Assembly (NCBI RefSeq): GCF_958979055.1
Contig: NC_084886.1
Location: 52,931,102 to 52,995,101 of the forward strand
Length of the DNA: 64,000 nt
Direction of reading: 5' to 3'
Origin: Alnus glutinosa
Taxonomy: Eukaryota; Streptophyta; Magnoliopsida; Fagales; Betulaceae
In this document: piece by piece, positions 25,219 to 34,351 of the stretch
Numbering within the stretch: the stretch's first letter is position 1
Layout: the number at the start of each line of letters is the position of its first letter
Made by a program: the position numbers and the translations under genes
The notes under the pieces: model-generated
What the model saw: only the letters and a program-made list of their open reading frames with translations
Databases searched by the model: none
What the model was told of the DNA's origin: nothing

Positions 25219-25662
25219 CCAAGGAGTAGTTATGGATCCAGAAAAAATTACCACAATGGTGCAATGGCCCAAAGCAGCCAATATCAAAAGGCCCTGAGGA
25301 GAATTCTAGGGTTAACCAGCTACTACAGAAAATTCATTCAAGGGTATGGAACAATTGTCGCACCTCTAACATGGTTGCTAAAAAAGGATTCCTTCGCATG
25401 GACAGAAGAGCCAACCAAGCTTACAGCAGCTTGAAACAGGCTATGACTACAGGCCCAGTACTTGCCTTACCCGACTTAACTAAAACATTTGTGCTGGAGT
25501 GTGACGCCTCAAGCACGGGAATAGGAGCAATCCTCATGCAAGAATCTAGACCCATTGCTTTCTTCAGCTAGACGATTAAAGGTAGAAATCAATCGCTTTC
25601 CACATATGAAAAAGAAATGATGGCCCTCATTGCAGCGGTTCAAAAAATGGTGCCCATATTTA

Positions 25663-26184
25663 TGTCACGGCCATTTCTGAAAGATCAAAGCTTGAGGATG
25701 CGAGGGAGAGAGAGAAGACAGTGAAGACATTGAAGTGAGTGGAACCTGTTCTAGAAGTGGTTCTAGAAGTCGCATGAAGATAAGGTCGGGTGGCTGTCCT
25801 TCGAGCACGTGGCAGCTGAGGAGTAAATGAAGGCAAGAGTGCGTTCCAGCTAGGAAGCACTTGGTTGGGGTCAAAACGGCGGGTGTGGAAGATGTTCCCC
25901 ACCGTTTGTTTTACATCTTGTGGGGTGTCATTTTACTTGGGCTTAATAGCTTGCGTTTTATGTTATCTTAGTATGCGTTTTGGTCAATTCCTGCAAGACC
26001 AGTATATGAGGCCAGAGGGGGTCGATGGAAGGGTATATTGGAAGTTGATGAAACTGAATTTGGAGGCGGGAAGGCATCCTCGAATTTTGTCATTGTTTGT
26101 ATTTTCAGTTTTTCCCACTCAATCAATTTGAATTTTCATCCATTTTCCATTCTAAAGCTTAAATTCTAGAAAATACCCGTTACA
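25663..26184. mobile_element. Solo LTR inside the gypsy RNase H region
   Basis: 522 bp starting TGTCACGGCC and ending CCCGTTACA, flanked by ATTTA on both sides (25658-25662, 26185-26189). Gypsy coding sequence continues in the correct frame sense on either side of it. TG...CA ends, 5-bp duplication and lack of interior identify a solo LTR left after recombination. The family is unknown. Small open frames inside it are not genes. Confidence 0.85.
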
Positions 26185-26355
26185 ATTTACTAGGGCACCG
26201 CTTTATAGTACAGACAGATCAAAGGAGTTCGCGTTACTTGCTTGAGCAAACAATAACCACATGCGCATAGTAAAAATGGTTGGTAAAATTACTGGGCTAT
26301 GATTTTTTCTATTGAAAACAAGAAGAGATTGGAGAATTCAGCCCTTTCACAGCAG

Positions 26356-27070
26356 CTTCCCTACAATTATCTGTTCCCTAGGAAGTGAACAGTGCTTCCC
26401 AATGCATTGAAAAGCACTGTTCACCTCCCATTCAATTGTTTATTCTAAAAATATAATCTCTCTCTTACTTTATTTCTTTCTTTTCTTACTTTTAATTAAA
26501 GTAAAAGTAACAAAATAATATTTTAACGATATAGGGAAAAATGAAGGGAAGCTGCTGTGGGGTGTTTTTTTGATAGGGAAGCAAAAAGTAGTTTTATTAT
26601 CTACATTTAGGAAAAATGAAGGGGAAGGGAAGGGAAGCTGCTAGGAATGCTCTAAGGCAGCACCGACACCAAGAGATGAGACAAGAATGCGAGAGCCCAG
26701 ATGTGTGGCTGTGGAATACTTTTTTCTTTTTTTCTTTTTATTTTTTTTCATATAAACGTGTGGATGCGAAGCAACCACATGTTTCATTTATTTTGTGATT
26801 TTTTTTTTTATTTTTTTTTTTTGTGTTTCGGTCATTGGGAATCTGGGATGAAAATTTGGGCTTTACTTTTTCTTTTCTTTTTTCTCTGTTATTTCAGGTT
26901 TCATTTTTGTCAAAACAAAAACTAAATAGTATTTATAAGAGAAAAACAAAAACTTGAGTAGATCAATTGTGTTGTGCCTCTCAATACAAGATAAGTTTGA
27001 AGAAATTTTCAACCATCAATAGGAAATGCTATAAATTTATTTTGAATAATAAAATTGTTTAACAAAAAAA

Positions 27071-27163
<93 letters not shown>

Positions 27164-27533
27164 CTTTGCTTTTGTAGGTTTAGATGATCTTAACATAAAG
27201 TGAAGTTGAAAAAGATGTTTGATAAATCAGGAACTATTGTTCTTTTATTTTAATTTTATATCATGGATAACGTTCTGTTATTTGCAAATAATATTTGTTA
27301 TAAATGTTTGCTAGAAATATGTCTTTGAATATATAAAAAATTGCAAAAAAAAAAAAAAGAATAAACAAATTAACTGAAACTCAAAATAAATTATATAGAT
27401 TTGATACTAGCAATATAATATTGAATCTCAATAGCTATAAAAATAATTTTTAAATAAAATATATATATATATATATATAAAGGCCTCATTTAAAATTATC
27501 GCCTTAGGCCCCAAAATATATAGAGCCGGCCCT
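26356..27533. other. Unclassified insertions within the gypsy relic
   Basis: The gypsy reading sense is lost here. The stretch holds a MITE-like piece with GCAGCTTCCCT and GGGAAGCTGC motifs in opposite orientation (about 26350-26660), T-rich tracts, a long TA microsatellite (about 27075-27159) and a hAT-like end (GCCTTAGGCCCC...GCCGGCCCTG) at about 27495-27533. I could not pair the ends into complete elements. Confidence 0.4.
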
Positions 27534-28206
27534 GGGTCCAATGACTGCCATGGGTGGAATACACGTATAATACAAGCTGGCATTCCAGTACAGAGAAGAC
27601 CCCATTTGAATTGGTGTATGGTTGTCCTCCCCCAAATCTAGTCTCTTAAATTGTAGGTACAGCTCAGGTGGGGGTGGTGGGAAAAACGCTTGAGGAACGT
27701 GATGAAATTCTGAGGGGCTTTCGTCTCAAATTGGGTCAAGCTAGCTCAAAAGAGAATGAAACAAGTCTATAATAAGGGTCACACGAAGCGTGAGTTTCAG
27801 GTAGAACCATACATGGAACATACTATGGCAAGAAGACTGAATATGAAGTTGGCGGCAAAGTATTATGGACCATATAAGGTTATGCAGAAGCTTGGAAAGG
27901 TAGCATACAAGTTGGAGTTACCAGTTGAATCTAAAATACATCTGGTATTCCACATTTATTTGCTAAAAAAACACTTGGGACCAATTGTAACTTCAAGCAC
28001 CTGTTTATGAAAGGCTTCATATGCTGAAAAAGTGTTAGTTCCTCAAGCCATCTTGGACTCTCGGGGAACAACCCGTAAGAAAGAGGTCTTAATTCACTGA
28101 TGTGGCTATATTCCTTCGGATGCAACATGGGAGAAATGCAGTATCATGCAACAACAGTTTCCACAATTTGTCCTAGAGGACAATGACTGTTTTAAGGGGA
28201 GTGAAA

Positions 28207-28709
28207 TGTTATGATATGGTCATCACATAGATAAAGAAGTAGGATATCGTAGGCATACGTCTTGTAGTGAGTATGGGTTCTAGTAGTCAAGTGTATGTAA
28301 TTAGAAGTCATGCTCTATGTTATCAAGTTATAAGAGAGTTCAACTCTTAGTAAAAGTATATTTTCATTTACAAGTTATCTACATTCCTATGTTACTGCTT
28401 TTTAATAGATAAATAGATTAGTTTACATTCCTATGTTACTGCTTTTTAGTAGATTAGTTTTAATGGATGTTTATTCTCACTTGGTTGTTCTAAGCTGTGG
28501 ATTCAACCCTACAATGGTTATCTCTTATGAATAAAAAGGTATAAAAAAAATTAATCTAAACCTTGTGTTTGACAAAGAGTCCTGGAATCTTTTAATTTCA
28601 TACCGCTAGTTCTTTTAAATTAGTAAAATAGGTAAGAACAAGAAGCAGGATTCTGCTTTTATTCTTGTTGAAGGTCGAGTTACTAGATCCGTTATGCATT
28701 CATGTAACA
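28207..28709 (+). repeat. 3' LTR of the truncated gypsy element
   Basis: It starts TGTTATGATATGG just after a purine tract and ends CATTCATGTAACA. The next base starts unit C. It contains two partial repeats of ACATTCCTATGTTACTGC (about 28390 and 28430). Confidence 0.75.
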
Positions 28710-29000
28710 AATTCCAATAGGTAAATTTATATTCTCATTTTTTCTTATTCAGATATTTTTTTTATTAGATGACTAAGTTTGGCAATGATTAATGGGTCTG
28801 CCTGCATATGCATGCACCAAATTACGTAAACTTAAGAAGAGATTATTATAATTTTTTGCATCACTTAAATTTGGCAAGTCAATTTGTAATTTGTACTTCC
28901 TGTACTATACTCGAGCTATTAGTCCACTGTACTTAAGTCCAGAAAACGAAAAGTCAACCGCATGTTCATATAATACTAATATACCTTGTGTATCTATATA

Positions 29001-30552
29001 CACTACAAAAAATAGTGTAAATCGCCGCGTGTCTACAGTAACTGTTACTGTAGACACGCGGCCATTTGGCAGCGTGTGTTTCTGGCCGCGTGTATAAATT
29101 ACACGTGTCAAACAGAATGCCACGTGTATAAAAATACACGTGGCTAACTTGTGTATTCCAGAAAAATATTTTTGGAATTCCTTTTTTTTAAAAAAAAAAA
29201 AAAAAAACAAACAAACAAATAGTATGTACATGATAATATTACTATGTACCCTATACCAAATTAGAGTTTATAAACTAATTAGTTTTGTACAGTACTTGTA
29301 GTTAAATATTTTTGAATTTATTTATATAAAAAATTCTTATTATATACCCCAACAATAAATTTGTGCTATATTTAGTATGTATTGTACTTATAATTATGTT
29401 TTAGGGTTTACATGCAGGTTGAGTTTCTTGAATATGGTTTATGCGTTAGGACTTAATTTATTGTATGTGTAGTACATACTCTCAGGGTTAGGGTTCGTAG
29501 AACATCCATTTGAATGTGTTCGTCTTGTGGTCCCGATCATTATAGCATACCTTACACAAGTATAAAATTGCATGCCTCTATCATTTGATCTAGTTCAATG
29601 TTCAAAACTTGGTCGAACTATCATTTGATCCTAGAGTTAGGGTTTATCACTATATATATAGTATATATATTTAGGGTTAGGGTTAGGGTTAGGGTTTATG
29701 GCTTATACATATAGTACATACACTTAATATTAGGGTTAAGGTTAGGGTTTATGGCTTACATATAGTACATACACTTAATATTAGGGTTAAGGTTAGGGTT
29801 TATGGCTTACATATATATGGTACATACACTTAAGATTAGGGTTAAGATTATGGGTTTTAGGGTTCAATTTTATGGTCAGGGTTTAGTATAGTATATATAT
29901 ATATATATATATATACTTAGAGTTAGGATTTAGTTTTAATTTATAGTTTACGGTTTAGTTTTATGGCTTAGGGTTTAGCAATTTCTACAGTTCATACACT
30001 TAGGATTTAACAATTTGTACAGTACATACACTTAGGGTTGCATGTGTTTGTGTTTGTATTTGTATTTATATTTGTATTTGTATTTCAAATCTATCTTGTC
30101 ATATTATGTATATACATATATATAATATATGCATGCATGTAAACTGCGTGCCGAAACTATATACCTTTATAGTTACTTGTATATACCCTAACATTGGTGT
30201 TTATGGCTATATATATATATATATATATATAGTATACTTATATAGCTATATACAGTATAGCTATATATAGTATATATATATAGTATACTTGTAGATATTT
30301 TGTATATTTTTTTTTTTTGTTAGTCACGAATAACTTTATTAAATCAAGATTTTAAAATTTGTTGATATTGTTGTGTAAGTAGTTATTGTTAGTAATGAAT
30401 ATATTTATTAGTACATGGTATTCGAATTTTTAAATATTGTTGTTTTGATTAATTTGTGCAATTTGATTTTGTGATATTTTTGGATGAAATAAATTTGGAG
30501 AATTTTAGTAAAAAAATATATATGTATAAAATAATATATAAAAAGAATATAT

Positions 30553-30618
<66 letters not shown>

Positions 30619-30808
30619 GAATATTTATATAAAATATATATATATATATATATATATTTTATACTGCGGCCAACTGTGCAGTTAGTGCCACAATGATCCG
30701 CCACGTGTATTTACGTGGCCACTTGCACGTGGCAAACAGTTCGCCACGTGTACAGTGATTGTACACGTGGCGAACTGCAAGTGGCAAAAAACCATGTTTT
30801 TTGTAGTG
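29001..30808. mobile_element. CACTA element, ACGTGGC family, upstream of FRO-C
   Basis: Starts CACTACAAAAAATAGTG and ends TTTTTTGTAGTG; flanked by ATA on both sides (28998-29000, 30809-30811). Subterminal zones hold inverted copies of GCCACGTGTA / TACACGTGGC (29095-29145, 30700-30785). The interior has a telomere-like tract, a minisatellite and TA runs, and no transposase frame. The corresponding site upstream of FRO-B (about 18497-18510) is unfilled. Confidence 0.85.
29671..29850. repeat. TTAGGG tract and derived 51-53-bp minisatellite
   Basis: Four perfect TTAGGG units at 29671-29694 lead into three copies of a unit starting TTTATGGCTTA (at 29695, 29748 and 29799), each ending with degenerate TTAGGGTTAAGGTTAGGG. 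The tract lies inside the CACTA element. TTAGGG is not the usual dicot telomere unit (TTTAGGG), so this is more likely a local repeat than a telomere relic. Confidence 0.7.
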
Positions 30809-30811
30809 ATA

Positions 30812-32243
30812 CACTACAAAAAAAAAAAAAAAGAAGTAAATTTTGGACGGTTTTAAACCGTCTAGAAATGCAGAAAAACCGTCTGGAATTAATTAATTTA
30901 GAGACAGTTTTTTCTCGACGGTTTAAAACCGTCTAGAATATAATATCGCTAAATAAATTTCTGGACGGTTTGGGCCAAATTGTCCACAATTACAGACAGT
31001 TTGACCCAAACGTTCTGGACGGTTTTGGGCAAAACCGTCCACAAAAATTCTGGATGGTTTTGCCTAAAACCGTCCAGAACCTGTTTTTTTTTTTTTTTTT
31101 ACTTATAATTAATTATTATTTTTGTCCAACGGTCAAAGGCTCAAAGCTTCTACGTTCTCTACCGGAGTCCGAAAATATCCACAGAAAATCGATCAGCTCC
31201 AGTCACTACCATCCAGCCGTTCAGCCGCACCAAACCCCCATCGAAGCTAGCTAGTCGACATCTTCCTCTGTTTTTCTCTTCCACTCTAAGAGAAACTAAG
31301 AGAGACAAGTCGCAGCCTATATCTCCTCCCTCAATATTGCACAACCCAATTACAACCACAGCCACAGCCAGCCACCCCCTTTCACCAATCAACCAAAAAA
31401 TATATACCTCAAACAATCAAAACAAACAAACCAGTCAGCTCCAACCCATAACAATCACCGAAACCCACCCCAATCACCAACCCGTCAGCTCCAACCCAAA
31501 ACGACCCAGAGCCGGTTTCGGCCGAAAACCTCGACGGCCTCACCAAATCCCCCGGAAACCCACGCACACCGGCGTGGGTTTGACAAATCCGGCACTCTCT
31601 CCTGCCATTCCGTTCCTGTCATCCCGATCCTACAGTTCCGTCCAGATCCCGTCGCCTATCTTTAGTCACCTGCCGGAGAGAGAAGAAGAAGAATGATACC
31701 TGCGCGCCCTTGCCTGATCTTGGGAATTCTCGCCGGCCGTCTTCAGTCGCACCCTGCCTGATCTTGGGAATTCTTGGCCAAGAGGGATTGTGCAGATTGT
31801 GGGTACTAGTGTTATGAGTCGTTTATATAAATGAAAGAGACGGTCGAGGTGTGGGGTGTTATTTTGTGGTGCGGATTGATGACATGGACTAAGGATGAGT
31901 GGTATTTTCAGTATGAGTAGTGCGGAACTGCATATTTTTAAAAAACGAAATTGAAATCGTCTGCAAAAGAATTTTTAGACGATTTTAAATAAAACGGTCT
32001 ATGAATTTACAAATGGTTTTATTAAAAATTGTCTGAAAATTTACATTTTCAGATGGTTCATAAAAACCGTCTGTAAATTTACTGATGGTTTTTTTTGAAA
32101 CCGTCGTAATTTATTTTTTAACGGACGGTTTTCAAAAAACCGTCTGTAAAAATTTAATTCTAGACGGTTTTAAAAACCGTCTAGAAAAAATTAAAACCGT
32201 CTAGAAAAAAACAGTCCAGAATTTGCTCTTTTTTTTTTTGGTA

Positions 32244-32246
<3 letters not shown>
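30812..32246. mobile_element. CACTA element, GACGGTTT family, copy 2
   Basis: It begins CACTACAAAAAA one ATA triplet after the previous element and ends TTTTTTGGTAGTG, followed by ATA (32247-32249). The right flank is itself TA-rich, so the duplication is weaker evidence here. Subterminal GACGGTTT / AAACCGTC motifs match copy 1 at 15535-17099. The core (about 31130-31780) is GC-rich, unlike the core of copy 1, and resembles plant 5' leader plus first-exon sequence. There is no transposase. Confidence 0.8.
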
Positions 32247-32274
<28 letters not shown>

Positions 32275-32337
32275 TCTAAATATATATATATATTCTAAAT
32301 ATATATATATATTCTAATTAGTTTATTTATACTTAAT

Positions 32338-32833
32338 GGGTTAAATAGTGAACACCCCATGTGGCTTAACTCCTTTATTTTTTTGCCCCCTATAGTTCAT
32401 TTCGTATGGGAAATGGTACCTTGGTTTTGGAGAAAGACGGAAATGGTACCTTCATCCAAATTTTCGTTCAAAACCTAATGGTAGTTCACGTCAGTACCAC
32501 TAAACACCATTAAAAAGTTGACACCTGTGCCAAATGCCACATAAGTTGGTCCTTTCAGCTGCAAGTATGACGTGTATATGCCACATCAATGCCATATTTT
32601 TTAATTTTTTTTTAAAAAGCTTTAAAAGAAAAAAAATAAAAAATAAAAATTGAAAAAAGCAAAAGAAGGGATAGATGAGTCACCCACCTTGGCCGGTCTG
32701 GGCCACCCCCACAAGGCCAAAGAGCCAAAAAAGAAAAAGAAAAAAAGAAACAAAGATTTAGAGGGTTTGGCCCTTGAGGAGGTCTAGGGGTGGCCAAACT
32801 ACCCCCGTGGGCCACGAGGTGGTTCGGCCACTC

Positions 32834-32881
<48 letters not shown>

Positions 32882-32952
32882 TAGGGGGTTTGGCCCTGAA
32901 CCACCCCCAGACCTGCAGGTCTCAGCCATCCCCAAGGGCCAAAGAGAGAGAG

Positions 32953-32999
<47 letters not shown>

Positions 33000-33407
33000 T
33001 AGGGGGTTTGGCCCTTGGGGGCCGATACGGTGGCTTCAGCCACCCCTTGATTGGCCAAGGGGGTGGCTCATTCTTTTGTTTTTTTCAATTTTTATTCTTT
33101 ATTCTTTATTTTTATTTTTTAAAGCTTTTAAAAGAATTAAAAAGAAAATATGGCAGCGACATGTACACATCATACCCGCAGCTAAGAGGGCCAACGTACT
33201 TATATGGCATATGGGACAGATGTAGACTTTTTAAGGGTGTTTAGTAGCACTGACGTGGACTATCGTTAATTTTTTTGACGGAAATTTGGATGGAGGTACT
33301 AGTTTTGCCTTTTGCCAAAATCAATGTACCATCTGCAATACGAAATGAACCACATGAAACAAAAAATAAAAGAGTTAAACCACAAGGGGAAAAAACGTAT
33401 TTAACCC
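32338..33407. mobile_element. Mutator-like foldback element with GGGGTGGCC arrays, copy 2
   Basis: The ends are GGGTTAAATA and TATTTAACCC-type inverted repeats continuing for about 350 bp on each side, including the shared blocks TTCATTTCGTA and GGTACCTTCATCCAAATTT. A perfect 9-bp duplication ATACTTAAT flanks it (32329-32337, 33408-33416). The site upstream of FRO-B (about 18530-18545) reads TATACTTAATTATC once. The core carries GGCCACCCCC palindromes, a GA microsatellite (about 32837-32877) and a long A tract (about 32954-32996). No coding sequence is visible. Confidence 0.9.
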
Positions 33408-33597
33408 ATACTTAATTATAAAAGAGTAATGCTACAGTACCTGAAACCCACTCATATAGTAGATTTATTCATTATGAAATTCAAACAACATTGGTTCAAT
33501 CAAAATAATGCATCGATATCACATCTATGTAATATGATGATTCATATCAGATAATGTTAAAGACCTGAAATCATACTGTTTTCATTTTCTTAAACTG

Positions 33598-33699
33598 GCT
33601 TTTTTTTTTTTTTTTTTTTGTTGACATGTCCACTCAAGATAGGGGGGAGTGAAGATTTAAACTAGTGACCTCCGCTTCATGAGGCGAAGTCTCCAACTG
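33598..33699 (-). mobile_element. 5'-truncated SINE with 14-bp target duplication
   Basis: On the minus strand the insert reads TCAGTTGGAGAC..., then a B-box-like GGTCACTAGTTTAAATC, then a poly(A) tail (the T run at 33600-33619). Flanks ATTTTCTTAAACTG are identical at 33584-33597 and 33700-33713. The FRO-B paralogous site (about 18717-18735) lacks it. The A box is mostly missing, so the copy is 5'-truncated and inactive. Confidence 0.85.
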
Positions 33700-33923
33700 A
33701 TTTTCTTAAACTGTTTTGATCCGTTGAAAATTCTTCTCATTAATTTTCTATACGATTCTCTTAACGAATTCAAGGGATAGCGTACACTAGCCAGAGAAAA
33801 AATCGGTTGGCGACTATATGTACGTATGAGGGGATCAAATTTAGCTTAGTGTAGTACGTACACCCATTTAATTTTATATATACTTCTTCATTCACATACT
33901 TCTTGCTCTCTTCTTTTCTTTTC

Positions 33924-33968
<45 letters not shown>

Positions 33969-34153
33969 GAATAAATAAATACCATTGTAACGTATCATTC
34001 CTCTTCTTCGATCAGTGAGTAGAATTTTGAGTATATATATATATATGACTTTCTAGGACCATTCAAATATCATAGATTTGTGTAAGACGAACTTCATTAA
34101 CACATGCATGGTAGTGAAAATGTGCATAAATCACGCTGTTTCTTAGTGCACTT

Positions 34154-34235
34154 ACGTGTAATGACGTAAGAAAATTATATTTTTATTATGACGTAATATG
34201 AATTTCACCTGTTACAATTTACAGCACCTATAAAT
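34154..34235 (+). promoter_or_regulatory. FRO-C core promoter: ACGT motif pair and TATA box
   Basis: ACGTGTAATGACGT at 34154-34167 and TATAAAT at 34229-34235, in the same arrangement as in A and B. The TATA box lies 117 bp before the start codon. Confidence 0.55.
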
Positions 34236-34351
34236 TGTTTGGATGGGGTTAGAACATAAAGTTTCATTCTATCATAGCTTAATTTCCACCAAGGAAAAGG
34301 GTCATCTATCTCCTCGGATGCGCTAGCTCTTCTTTTCACAAAGGGAAGAAG

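Larger units (their letters stand above)
25219..28709 (+). mobile_element. 5'-truncated Ty3/gypsy retrotransposon with nested insertions
   Basis: 25219-25662 encodes the end of a gypsy reverse transcriptase and RNase H (matches to FLGLTxYYRKFI and to VLECDAS), broken by a frameshift and a stop. A solo LTR then interrupts RNase H; its sequence resumes at 26190-26355 (TDQRS, YLLEQ). After other insertions, 27534-28206 encodes the integrase end (TPFELVYGCPPP) and the tail with YYGPYKV and KVAYKLELP. A purine tract (TTTTAAGGGGAG) precedes a 503-bp 3' LTR at 28207-28709. Gag, protease and the 5' LTR are absent. The left break coincides exactly with the end of unit B. Confidence 0.8.

Noticed and set aside
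29671..29694. Interstitial telomere relic
   Set aside because: Only four TTAGGG units, inside a transposon, and not the usual TTTAGGG of dicots.
28905..30704. Open frames of about 100 codons upstream of FRO-C
   Set aside because: They read CACTA termini, poly-T tracts or a TA microsatellite (Tyr-Ile repeats).
31337..31696. 119-codon open frame in the second GACGGTTT CACTA element
   Set aside because: It lies in a leader-like, compositionally biased core with no recognised domain. At best it is a captured fragment.
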